Assembly (NCBI GenBank): GCA_005406025.1
Contig: BGZK01000002.1
Coordinates: 1,488,001 to 1,552,000 of the forward strand
Direction: 5' to 3'
DNA from: Eumeta japonica
Lineage: Eukaryota > Arthropoda > Insecta > Lepidoptera > Psychidae
Length of the DNA stretch: 64,000 nt
In this document: one piece after another, positions 1 through 10,969 of the stretch
How positions within the stretch are numbered: the first letter of the stretch is position 1
Layout of the letters: every line of letters begins with the position of its first letter
Made by a program: the position numbers and the translations under genes
The notes under the pieces: model-generated
What the model saw: only the letters and a program-made list of their open reading frames with translations
What the model was told of the DNA's origin: nothing
The model's database searches: none

Positions 1-964
1 CGGCAGAGACCTCTCACGGCAAAAGGTGCGTCACACGTTCGTCGGCACACCCTGTTGGATGGCACCCGAGGTTATGGAGCAGAATCACGGCTATGATTTT
101 AAAGCAGACATCTGGTCGTTCGGCATAACCGCTATAGAAATGGCGACCGGCACCGCGCCCTATCACAAATACCCTCCTATGAAAGTACTCATGCTCACTC
201 TGCAGAACGATCCGCCCACACTCGACACCGGTGCCGAAGAGAAAGACCAATACAAAGCTTATGGAAAGACTTTTAGAAAAATGATTGGTGAATGTCTTCA
301 GAAAGACCCTGCTAAAAGACCTACCGCCAATGAGCTACTTAAGCACTCGTTTTTCAAGAAGGCTAAAGACAGGAAATATTTAGTGCAAACATTGGTGTCG
401 ATCGGGCCAAGCATGGAGACGAGAGTGCACAAAGCGAGCAAACGACAGCCCGGCGCATCTGGCCGCTTGCATCGTATGGAGACCGGAGAATGGGTGTGGG
501 AAAGCGATGACGACGACGACGATGACGAAGGTGACGCGAGTGCCGGCCGCGACACGCGCCCCATGAACCAGCTGCTGCGCGCCGACTCCTCCGACAGCGA
601 TGAGGACGCCGACACCAAGCCCGAGTTCACCATTGGCTCCCTGAAAGCGGACGAGCAGCCGCTCATCAACCTCGTCCTGCGAATGCGCAACGCCAAAAAA
701 GAACTTAACGACATCCGATTCGAATTTGCGGCCGGCAAGGACTCTGCCGACGGAATTGCCACTGAGCTAGTGGGCGCGGGACTGGTGGACCCGCGCGACG
801 CGCAGCCCATCTCCATCAGCCTGGCGCGACTCGTCGACGGCTATCTTTTCCCTAAAGAGGCGCCCCTGCGCACCGTCACCTTCAAGCTGGACTCCACCGA
901 TCCTATCGAGCCGTTTGACGAGAAGGGCCTAGTCGGCTACGCGCAAATCTCCGTCGTCGATTAA
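1..964 (+). CDS. fray: Fray/OSR1-SPAK Ste20-family protein kinase, C-terminal exon (partial)
   Basis: Serine/threonine kinase of the OXSR1/STK39 (SPAK) type. In animals it acts downstream of WNK kinases and phosphorylates cation-chloride cotransporters. The reading frame is open to the left edge (first full codon at base 2), so the ATP-binding lobe and HRD/DFG motifs lie outside the window. Visible: the activation segment VRHTFVGTPCWMAPEV, whose threonine at 35-37 matches the WNK-phosphorylated T-loop Thr; subdomain IX (GYDFKADIWSFG); the end of the kinase lobe near base 360; a GASGRLHR linker whose Ser at 458-460 matches the regulatory S-motif; a run of seven Asp (about 505-530); and the conserved C-terminal domain that binds RFxV/I partners, ending LVGYAQISVVD. 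The stop is TAA at 962-964. Everything from the T-loop to the stop is one exon. GC-rich codon use contrasts with the AT-rich flank. Confidence 0.95.
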   Translation, partial: GRDLSRQKVRHTFVGTPCWMAPEVMEQNHGYDFKADIWSFGITAIEMATGTAPYHKYPPMKVLMLTLQNDPPTLDTGAEEKDQYKAYGKTFRKMIGECLQKDPAKRPTANELLKHSFFKKAKDRKYLVQTLVSIGPSMETRVHKASKRQPGASGRLHRMETGEWVWESDDDDDDDEGDASAGRDTRPMNQLLRADSSDSDEDADTKPEFTIGSLKADEQPLINLVLRMRNAKKELNDIRFEFAAGKDSADGIATELVGAGLVDPRDAQPISISLARLVDGYLFPKEAPLRTVTFKLDSTDPIEPFDEKGLVGYAQISVVD

Positions 965-3400
965 TGTTTAGATAGGCTGAGAACGACGAACCTGCCGCTT
1001 CAGTTCCTGTTAAGTCATTGAAAGTGTAGCTTTCTTTCATACTTAATTTAGTGTAGTACTGTCGCGTTAAGCTTGATCTTATATCGAAACTGGACAATAA
1101 CGTTCGACTGTAACTGAATTTTGAGTCATAGACCTATCTGAATTTATTAGTACTTTTAGCATAGTCTAGTTCACACTGTTACATGATTCCAATCAAATTC
1201 CAGCTCATTTTCATATGGCAGCTGTTGACCCTTTCAGTGATCTATATCGTGGCATAGGCTAGATGTAATTGTAGCAGGGTATAGAATTAAAGTAACACAT
1301 CCAAAAGTAATTATACAAGGATTTTACTTTACGATCTACAGTGTGAACATTCATTTATAATTATTAGTTAAGTGATAAATATAAAGCTAATTAGTAAACG
1401 TGAACATGGAATTTAGTCAATTTACTTGCAGAAAAACTCAATGTACTGCCAGAAACAAAAAGCACTGCAATTAATTAATGATAAACAAATTTTGTGTTAG
1501 GCAAGCAAAAAATGTGCATTAAACGATATGAGAGTTTAGTTCCACGCACAAAGGTCAGCATTGAGTCCATCAAAGGTGGACTTGGGAGCTGTTTTACAAT
1601 ATTTGGTGCTTTGGGTTAAAACAACACTACTGAAGTCAACGTGTCATATCTCCCTTAAACCAGAGCATTACCCCAATCAGAACTATGTATACTTTTTATC
1701 TATCAATACTTATAGGAATTGTGTTGTAAATATATGTAAAATATGGCTTGGCACAATCAATAATGAATTGGAAAAAAAGATGCACTTAAATTATTACTTA
1801 ACTGTATGTATGCAAATTTGATGTTTTATAATATTAGACATATTTTTTATTCCAATGTTACACTACTTATATCACCAGTACAGTGCAGTATTTAGAACGT
1901 CTGCAACCACCCGGGAGGCTGCAGGCACAACGGGCGACTAGTACGCCTCAGAATGGACGGGTGTCTTTTTAACCACCTTCCAAAAAAGAGTGTAGGCTCT
2001 ATGTCCATCTGTATATATTTTTCGTTAATTGTTGGCATATCTTGTGTCATTCTTGGCGGAAAACGATTCCAAAATATCAAGGTGAAATGATATTCATTTT
2101 TCTAAAACTAGTTTTCTCTCAAATGTGCCTGGTGCCTTGTTCTAGATCATTTGATTTTAGGCTATAAGAATATTTTATTTTTGCATTGTAATTAAAGATC
2201 CATCTATACTAATCTAAAGCAGAAATCTCAAATATGTTCACTATTTAACTATTTCCATCCAAATTTTTGCTCTGTATATTTTATGACAATTTAAGTGCTC
2301 ACGTGTTCTTTCTCTTTCTACTTCTGAATCCTGTCTGTATTTCTACTTTTGCCACACTTCTATTAAAACAGTTTGAAATTAAGTATATCAATCTATGACT
2401 TTTTGCTTTCTTGAAATTATAGGTATTCAGCATTATCACTTAGTCAGTCATGTTTTGGAGTGAAGACATATTGCTCCAATTGTTATGTTTGTTGCTTATT
2501 TTTGGAATATATTTTAAAATTAAAGTTTGAAATACATTTAATATACTCTTTGATTTTTTCATTTTCCTAAATCACCAATTCTACTTTATCTTTCATTTGT
2601 ACACTTTTATAATCCTTTTAATTACAAGACTTCTCCTTTCCGACTATGGATTACACTTTAATTATTATTACTTTCTTAGAATTAAACGAAAAAAAATTGG
2701 ATATTTATTTTTGTTTGTTACTATTAGTGCCTGTTACTGCCAATTTCCTTAAATATACAAAATTTACATTTACTCTGCACAGCTAAGCCCTATATATTAA
2801 ACTTGAATGGAATACATTTGTTCTTAAGGAGGCCTGTAAATAAATACCTCTAGTTATTTTATCAATTGAGAAAGAGTCGAGAAATACAAGTATATTAAAA
2901 AAAAAAAATATGTATGAGACATAGACTTAATTTTATTTCCAAAATGACTAGATAGAAAACTAAAAAATAGCGTTTATGTGAGACTTGCCCTATACCTTAG
3001 AAAAACTATAAGGGGTAAGTTTTAAAATACAATTGAGGATTTTTATTCATATCTTTAAAACTGGAGCAAAAAAATGAGTGATTAACCTTTTTCATCCTCC
3101 AGCCTTATGAAGATTTTTTCTCATTTTTAGGGTATATACAAATTACCTTGAGATAATTCCAACCAAGCTAATTTTATTTAAATAATCATATCAAGAGAAA
3201 TAAAAATGTTTGAAGAATTTAAAAGAATGAAGTACCTACATTTTAACAAATCAAAGACCCTAAGATTATTAGTGAATATTTTGTGTTGTACAAAACCACT
3301 TTGGTTAGAAGTTATTGATGTCAATATCTTTATGTTTAGACAGAGTGTCAATTTTACCTTAGGATCGACTCTGAATACATATAAAAAAATTAAAAGAAAG
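965..3400 (+). other. fray 3'UTR and downstream AT-rich sequence
   Basis: No coding sequence is seen. The start of this stretch is the fray 3'UTR. Possible poly(A) signals include ATTAAA at 1286-1291 and AATAAA at 2839-2844; the sequence alone does not say which is used. A GC-richer patch at about 1895-2075 looks like an old interspersed repeat. The short ORFs in both frames have no protein-like composition. Confidence 0.5.
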
Positions 3401-5389
3401 GTAAAATAATACATATTCAATTAAATAAATCATAAGCATAAATTTTTTTGGAAGTCAAAGTTAGGTTTTAAATGGTAAAAGAGGAAGTTTGAAAGTTTTT
3501 TTAGAACTGTTAAAAACATTTAAATTTTTATACTATAAAAATAAAAAATGTTCTCCCGTAGATTGGCTTACATTACGGTTGATACTTCAACTGCAAGTGT
3601 AAGTTTGTAATCATAAAAATATGAAATTTTCTTTACTTGTGCTGGAAGATCTTACCAAATTTCACGATTCTAGGTCAATGGGAAGTATCCTGTAGGTTTT
3701 AATTTACTTACGAATTTCAAAATACAAAACAAAGGACCAAATTTTTTGATTACTTAGAAGCTTGATTTTTTTACAACTTCAAGGGACCACAGACAAATCT
3801 TGGATCTTAATTTCTACTTGATATTTCAATGCTTTCCTGAGAAAAAGGTTTTGACAGACAATGAAGTGATCCTATTAAGATTCTTTTTTTTTAGAGATAT
3901 TTACGGAACCCCAAAAAACTAACTCCACTTATGAAACCATCAGAGTCAATTGTTATTTATTTACAAATGGGAAATCTATTAAGACCGATAAGATATCAAG
4001 CATTTTTCTTTCATTATTAGTTTAAATAATATATGATAAACTACTCTGTAGATAAATATAATGAACAGAATTTTACTGTACCTTAATCCTCAATTAAAAA
4101 TGTAATCGTAAGTACAGTTGGTAAAGTCGAATTAAACTTGTAAAAAATCGTAGTATTAAATGGAGTATAGGAACATGTTTTCGAATTTGAAGTCAAAATT
4201 ATTTACCTAGATTTTAAAAAGCGGTCGGTCAATAAATCTAAAAGTTTTTTGATAATATTTGGACAACGACAGCTTTTGTTCAATTTAACCGTTTTCCTTG
4301 AGACTTGCCATATGTATCTTGTTTTTAAGCACAAATGTAAATTTTATGCAAATAATGGATCTTTTAACTATATCGTGATATTTTGGACAAACAACATAAA
4401 AAAAAACATTCTTAAAAAACAACAAACAATGAAAATCTGACGTCCAAAGTTACAGCTATATATGAATATGCTGCAGGTACGCGACTAAAATTGACATTCA
4501 CGTTTTTACGAACTGGTACTCTTATTTTGGAACTCACAAAGTCCCGTAAAATTACGAACTGTTCCCGAATGGTCGTTTCCTTTTGCCTTTGCCGCAACAA
4601 AATCGGTATCCTCTACCTGTAATATTCTTATTAATCTATGGTGTACCTATTTTAAATTGTCTTCTGGATCGAGAGCGGCAGCCTTAAAGATAAATATAAA
4701 GATCTGAATTCTTGCATGAGCCAGTAAAAGCGTCAAAATCGGACACGGAGCTGTACCGGTTGCTGACGATACTTTTTTACTTTTTAAGATTAGTAAGCAA
4801 CAACTAGCTTTTGACAAAGTAAACTATTCATTCTGAAATAGTTGAATTATAAACATTACAGTAATTTAAAAATTTACAAAATTCTGTTTCTTCCTTTTAA
4901 GGCACTTTACCAAGACAAGATAAATTCTTGTCATACTTTAGGCTTTTTATGTAGTCAACTTTGTTTTTCACACAATGTCATTTCTATGAGCACGTCAAAT
5001 AATAAAATAGATTCATTCCTGACGCGCAATAAAAAGTATGAGAAATCTTATCTACAAAAATTTAAACTTTGTAATATATATAGTATATTATAAAGTTTAA
5101 ATTTATAATAAGTTTATATAATGCTTAAATAGAAGTTATGGCTGGTAAATGGTCTAGGAAATCTTAAAAAGACATTCGATGATACATCGCTCAATATAGT
5201 ATACGATTTCTTTTTTTTTTTTTTGTCTCCAGCACCTTTTGTATTTTCCAACAGCTATTTTTGTTTTATAAAAACAAAACCGTCTATAGCTTACCACTGC
5301 ACGGATTAGGCGAATCGATCGACGCTTCATTGATCAAAATTCATGTAGTTGTTGGGATGCGCCGAGAGTGTAAAAAATCCCACATATTA
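3401..5389. other. AT-rich intergenic sequence, no gene seen
   Basis: Low-complexity AT-rich DNA with scattered short ORFs (for example 4249-4440 and 4842-5093) that show no recognisable motif or coding bias. A poly-T run lies at about 5211-5224. Confidence 0.45.
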
Positions 5390-6000
5390 GGTCAAGGAAA
5401 AAGGTTTTTCGTATTCTATAAGTAAAAAGTTGGTCGTATTTTATAAGTAAAAAGTTGGTCGAATTTTATAAGTAAAAAGTTGAAGTCAAATCTCTTTGGT
5501 TGTGCTGCTTGTATCTGACTAGTTTTGATACTATTAAATAGAAGACATTTTAAACAAGAAAAAAATTACAAGGCGGTGTACCGCCATTTTCCTATTATTT
5601 TTCTGGCAACCAAAAGTAGAGTGAATCTAACGTTTAAATTCGATACTTTGAAGTTTTATTAGAAGAAAAGGAAAAATTCGACGTAAGCCGCGAAAAAATT
5701 TTGTGACGTTTATGGACCTAATGTTGTCAGTAAGAGCAGCAAAAAACTAGTTCAAGCGTTTAGTCCGATAATTTTGATGTCAAAGACGAACGTCAAGAGA
5801 GGACTGACAAAACTAGTTGTCGCACTTTTTTGATCAGAAGTCCCAAAATTTCAACAGTAATGGTATTACGTCATTATCTATAAAATGGCAACAAGTTGGT
5901 GAACAAAACAACATATTTAGATTATAATTATTGGAAATAAAATATGATGAAATTTATCGTGAATTTATATATAAATTACGACAAAACTTTTTCCCAACCT
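5390..6000 (+). mobile_element. Internally deleted mariner (mori-like family), non-autonomous copy
   Basis: The left end (GGTCAAGGAAAAAGGTTTTTCGTA) and the reverse complement of the right end (GGTTGGGAAAAAGTTTTGTCGT) form imperfect terminal inverted repeats beside TA. Between them, 5640-5765 reads in degraded form like a mariner transposase N-terminal region (a CDVYGPN-like helix-turn-helix segment). At about 5787 it jumps directly to the transposase C-terminus (5790-5900, matching the copy at 15.9 kb). The catalytic middle is deleted and several stops are present, so it cannot make a transposase. Three 25-nt tandem copies at 5411-5485 lie just inside the left end. Confidence 0.75.
5411..5485 (+). 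repeat. 25-nt tandem repeat, 3 copies
   Basis: Unit GTATTYTATAAGTAAAAAGT plus TGGTC: 5411-5435, 5436-5460 and 5461-5485, with 1-4 differences between copies. It sits in the subterminal part of the mariner remnant and probably arose by slippage or as amplified subterminal motifs. Confidence 0.85.
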
Positions 6001-7700
6001 TATATAACATACCCAGTTACGTATAAAAAACATAACCGTGTTTGCAATCGCGCCGTCGAGCAAAATTAGGTGTTAGAGATCCACGTTGAAGTTGTACCAC
6101 CAATTAGCCGTTCGGCACATGCTGTAACAAACCTATATAGAGTAGTCCGGCCGCCCACAGCGCCCATGGCTGTAGGACGCGATGCACGCGTTGTGACAAA
6201 AACAAACAAAAAGCTTTTCATATATCCTTTATTATCGGGTTAAAACTACAGCATTTACAGAAAAACTGTATAATTACGTACGCTACAACCATAATTTTCT
6301 GTTTGAACCGTTTTAGAATTTCATTTCAATATAAGACAAAAGCTATAAATGTATAAAAATAAGTAATAATTTATGTGTTAACAAAAAAAAATTGGTCCTC
6401 GAATGGAAAACTCCTTATGAAACTATGGAGCTGAAAATAATCAAAACAAAGTAATTAACAAAAAATATTGTGAATTACTCTAGCAATTAATTTGTATTAT
6501 AATCTAAAATTCATGGCCAACTAAAAACTTATTTCTGCCTCTCATTATAAAGATGTGTGCTCAAGCATTAGACAATACATGCAAATTAAACGTGTAAAAT
6601 ATATAATATGCCAAACTTACATGTTTTAAAAAATGCTATTAGTGATCCTGTAATGTTAATTTTCAATGACTCACCGATTTGGCAACTTACTTATTTGTGA
6701 AATATTAAACGTTTACAACTGCAGGAGTGCAATTGCATCAGCAATAAAGAAATAAATACAGTAACGTTCCTGTAAAAGGTCGGATAACGGGCCGCTGTGC
6801 GGAGATCGAGAGGCGCCGACTACGACCACATTTTTTAAGAATACAGATTCCTTAAATCTACCGCACACGATCGCTCCGCTCGGTTGACCACGTCCGAGTT
6901 GGACGTGGTGCATGCGATGCCATAGTTTGAATGTGGTTCAACTGAATGGACGACGCGTATTATAATATCACTTGTTCCATATAAAATAATTTAAAATATT
7001 AAGCATTCTAGACTTTTAATACAAATAAAAAATGAATATAAATAAAATAATATACTTTTTGTTGAAAAACTTAAACACGTAGGCGGAATTTTTAAATTAC
7101 GTACCTAAAATATAAAAAGCAGGTAACCTCCGGCGGCCCCGCGTCCGCCCGCGCCCTTTGTACTTTTATGCACAACTGAGTACCGACGACCGAACAGTCT
7201 GTTGTAAATTATCCTTATAGATTAAGTATTTCGCCATTCCAGGCAATAAATAGTCCTACTATAACACAATTTCGATATTTTCAACAAAAAACGAATTTTA
7301 TGTCCTTGAAATTTTTATTTAAATAATTAGGTTTATTTTTGGTATGTCTTCTGAATGTTAAAAATTTCATCGATAATTATTCATTAGATACCTGTTGTTA
7401 TTTTTATTTTCATGGTGCGTAAAACCTCATCGTGTTTCCGAAACAGTTTGTGCTTATTTTATATAGTAAATGTATATTAAAATTTATTGAAGACATTTTA
7501 TGAAAACAGTGCAATTTATTTATAACATCGAAAATAGCTATTTTCAAAACTATTTAAAAAATAAATAAATGACACCGCATAAAATTGGTTCGATAAGCAA
7601 CTGTCGCAAAACTATAACTACTTAAATAAACAACTATACAACACAATGTGAGACAAAATGAACTTAAAATAATAGTGAGTTTTTTTCCATCAAGTCTATG
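6001..7700. other. Intergenic sequence with short GC-rich islands, no gene recognised
   Basis: The background is AT-rich, with CpG-rich patches at about 6050-6195, 6780-6915 and 7125-7190. These may be promoter-like or noncoding-exon sequence, or old repeats. No ORF in either strand has recognisable protein motifs. Confidence 0.4.
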
Positions 7701-7719
7701 TAATAAATAAAAAAGTTAA

Positions 7720-7840
7720 CTGCACACAAACGCCCGCCAACCACGCACGCGCAGCGACATCGCCGCGCGCGAGAGCGCGTCGCGCCTCCACGCGGCGCTG
7801 GCGCCAAATCCCTTCAGTTCGGTTCGCGTACTCCTTACCT
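7720..7840. promoter_or_regulatory. CpG-rich island, possible promoter
   Basis: About 120 bp of very GC/CpG-rich sequence stands in AT-rich surroundings and is followed by TTCAGTTCGG (about 7813-7822), which resembles an arthropod initiator. Insect core promoters can look like this, but no gene starting here could be identified, so the call is tentative. It could belong to an unseen noncoding transcript. Confidence 0.25.
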
Positions 7841-7901
7841 TACCTTGTTTAAGAAGGAAGCTCAAACACTAAATCAGCAAGGTTTTGCATATATATCACG
7901 A

Positions 7902-8335
7902 AACCCTTGCTGGTTTCGAGTGACATATTTAAAGACATTGAAACGTCGCGATCAACGTGCTTATACTCATTACACGTATCTTTATTCGTTGGACGTCCAT
8001 TCTCCGCCGCCCCGCCAGGCTATATGTGACGGTTTAAAGTTATATAATCAAATAACTTCTCGGTGCTTTTAAAGACACCAATTAAAATAATCATCCCAGA
8101 TTTTAAGGTTATGCGTTTCAAACGCCCACGCAAAATACAATGAAATTAATTGAATTTGTATCTGTGCTAACAGAACACTCACACGAACGAGGAAACCTAA
8201 TAAATAAACGCGCGCATGGATCGACATTTCATCGACGATTTCACTTGTAAGTTTCAAGTGAAATCGACGATGAAATTTCAAGTTGAAACCAGCAAGGGTC
8301 TGTTAGCAGGAATACGCACGTGAACCCTTGCTCAT
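7902..8335. repeat. Inverted-repeat cluster with a 22-bp hairpin
   Basis: ACCCTTGCTGGTTTC near 7903-7917 recurs inverted as GAAACCAGCAAGGGT near 8285-8299, and a third partial copy (AACCCTTGCT) lies near 8322. Between them, 8226-8247 and 8255-8276 form a 22-bp stem with one mismatch and a 7-nt loop. This may be the footprint of a small inverted-repeat element. No coding function is seen. Confidence 0.55.
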
Positions 8336-9290
8336 TTTATATTTTGCGCTTCCTCCTGTTCAACAAGGCGAAGATAAGGAACTGCACCTTCGATAATCAG
8401 ATGTACCTATGTTGTCACAGAATCATAAATGTATTTGGATTCCTGGTTAAACCAAACATTTTTCTATATGTCAATCTCCTCGAGTCAGTATTCAATTCTT
8501 TGGATAAAAATTTATAGTGGAGAGGCAGATTCGAGGGTCAGCGGTAGGTTGCATGCTGCATGTTAATGCATGTTGCAGGCAAGCGTCGGACAAAAGCTAT
8601 TAGTACTATTAATAGCATTTTTCTTAAATATATATTCATACCATACATTTTAAAGTAAACTTGACAATCTTAGTGTTACATTTAAATGACAATATTCTTA
8701 ACCAATTTTAAACAAATTTGTTATGGAAACAGCTTGAAACATAAAACAAAACTTGGAATGGCCCGTGTCGCCGAATCGATAAAAAAAAATACATAACAGA
8801 TGTCAATAACATAAACAGAAGTACCAGAACAAGTTAGAATTCTCTTGTCTTTACATTTGTGTTTCATCTACTATGAAGACGAAAGGCCTGAGAGGCGCTA
8901 AATCTGCGCATTGCATCATTCGCAGGCAAATCATAGCGGCAGAATTTCGTGCATTGTGCTGTAACTAAACGAGTTTTAAAATGTATTTCTTAAAAATTGT
9001 AGAAAACTGAAATAAATATTTAAAACCTTTTTTTTACTTTCTTGCTATTTAATTGAACATGCATAACAAAAGATGTTTTTTTTAATCTAATTCTAATGTA
9101 ACGCATTCTAGTGCTGATAAAACGTTACAAAAATATTTGTGTGTTTCTAAGATAAACATTTTTGTAAAACTATATAGCATATAATGGCTAAATAATGTCC
9201 ATTACATTGAAAAAGTAAAATTTTCAAATAAGTACTATTTCTGTCCTTAAGAAATTTTATAAAAAAATAAGCAATGTAAAATTACTTATT
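8336..9290. other. Intergenic AT-rich sequence, nothing recognised
   Basis: No gene or clear repeat was identified. A moderately GC-rich patch lies at about 8880-8950. Confidence 0.35.
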
Positions 9291-9291
9291 A

Positions 9292-9558
9292 TTACGTAAG
9301 TATGAAAAACAATATTTCGTTTGATTTTAGAACATTCGACATATTCAGATGCTCAACAAGGTCAAACATGCGGCGCATCTGTTCGCACAAATACTTCGCA
9401 CGCTCATAATTTTTATTAGCGTCCGTATCATTGGATCTCGTCGTACCGTCGTCATTCAACACGTCGCGTCGGTAGCCGCCCCCGTCCAGGGCCTCGCGCC
9501 GCGGCACCTCGCAATTCCAGATCGAGAACACTCGACGTCCATCCAAATAATAACGAAT
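9292..9558 (-). other. Unassigned coding-like ORF or orphan exon
   Basis: An open frame of about 88 codons on the minus strand has balanced, charged composition and GC-rich third positions, unlike its surroundings (for example RREALDGGGYRRDVLNDDG and KNYERAKYLCEQMRRMFDL). It begins right after an in-frame TAA, has no in-frame ATG start, and no convincing splice acceptor lies upstream. The opposite strand is also open (9349-9639). I do not recognise the protein. It may be an exon of an unseen gene, a decayed gene fragment, or chance. Confidence 0.25.
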
Positions 9559-9951
9559 CGATTACGAATCAATAACGTCGGGTGCGACACACTCCTAAGT
9601 GTTTTAGCTATTGCGTTAGGTATCACACTATTACTATAGAAAATATGCTTCACAGAATTAATATTACTATTATCAAATAGTTCCTCTGATTTTATAAAAA
9701 CGCTTAAACCACTATACGAGATTCATGTACGAGATAAACAAACCATTTTCTTATGGTCAATGAAATTAAAAATTAGAGCCCATAAACAGATCATTTGGAA
9801 AAATTAGAAACACTAAGTACATACTCAACTTAAAATATTATGAAGAAAATTAAATAAAACTAACACAAAATTTAGGAATGTTTAAAAGAATACAAGTAAA
9901 CAAACAATATACCTATATCTCAATATTGAAGTGTTCAATACTGACCAAATA

Positions 9952-10969
9952 CGAGGGCTGCTATTTATGTATCTGGAACTGGCCACTTACAAAACAATAT
10001 TTAAAAAGTAATTACAACATTAAAAATGGAACTCCTCGACAGTAAATATAGTTTGTTTGTAACCGTCAATAGTTTTACCAATGTGTAACTTATAATGCAA
10101 GATCGACATGTTACATATCGCGAGATAAAAGCGTCTCTCGGCATAAGTATGACAAGCATACATAAGATATTATACGAAAATTTGACAGTAAAAAATTTGT
10201 TTGCGTTGGATTCCGCACAACTTGAGTATTGATCAAAAACAGACTTGTGTCGATTAGTGCGAAAATATGATAATAAAATATAAGCATGGTACATCAAAAG
10301 CTGTTTATAATATCTACACAGATGATGAATTCTGAATCTATGCCTATGACCCCGAAAATAAACAACAGTCAACAGTGTGGGTATTCCAAGATGAGCTAAA
10401 CCCAACAGAAGTGATTCGTGCCAAAAGCACTTTGAAGCAAATGATAGCCTGCTTTGTTGGTATAAATGGACATGTGGTTACAGTGCCACTAGAAAATCAT
10501 GAAACGGTTAATTCGGAGTGGGACACGACCATTTGTTTGCCAAAAAGCTTTGAAGAAATAAGAAAAAACAACCAACAACGCAGAATCATTCTTCATCGTG
10601 ACAATGCTACCTGTCACACGTCATGAAACAATTCGGTTTTTGGAAAGTCAAAATGAATTGACGGGTCATCCGCAGTATAACCCTATATTTCTATTTATTC
10701 CCAAGCGTGAAGAATAAATTACGTGGTCAACGTTTTTCGAGCCACAAAGAAGCCGTTGATGCGTTCAAAATGCACGTTTTGGAGATACCTCGATCAAAAT
10801 GGAAAAAGTGCTATAAAAATTGGTTTCAGCATATGCAAAAGTACAATGATCATCATGGCTAATATTTTGAAAAGTAATACAACTATATTAAATAAATAAA
10901 AAAATATATACAAACGAATATTAAAATTGTTTCTTTTTAATATTCCAGACACATAACTAGTAGCCCTCG
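9952..10969 (+). mobile_element. Mariner-family DNA transposon, degenerate
   Basis: Terminal inverted repeats of 27 nt at 9952-9978 and 10943-10969 match at 24 of 27 positions and are flanked by the TA target duplication (9950-9951 and 10970-10971). The inside is a plus-strand transposase relic. The best preserved block is 10375-10626 (WVFQDELNPTEVIRAKST, then IILHRDNATCHTS, which carries the second catalytic Asp of the D,D34D type), followed by the KMHVLEIPRSKWKKCYKNWF C-terminal region at about 10769-10830. Frameshifts and stops upstream, and a length of 1018 bp against about 1.3 kb for full elements, show it is inactive and deleted. Confidence 0.9.

Noticed and set aside
298..816. 172-aa ORF antisense to fray
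   Set aside because: Shadow of the GC-rich fray coding frame; the sense frame has clear kinase and CCT motifs.
8226..8276. MicroRNA precursor
   Set aside because: The stem ends after 22 bp with no lower stem, and the arms match no miRNA I know; kept only as an inverted repeat.
9349..9639. 96-aa plus-strand ORF with hydrophobic ends
   Set aside because: Overlaps the better-composed minus-strand frame and has no recognisable motif; could not be supported as a gene.
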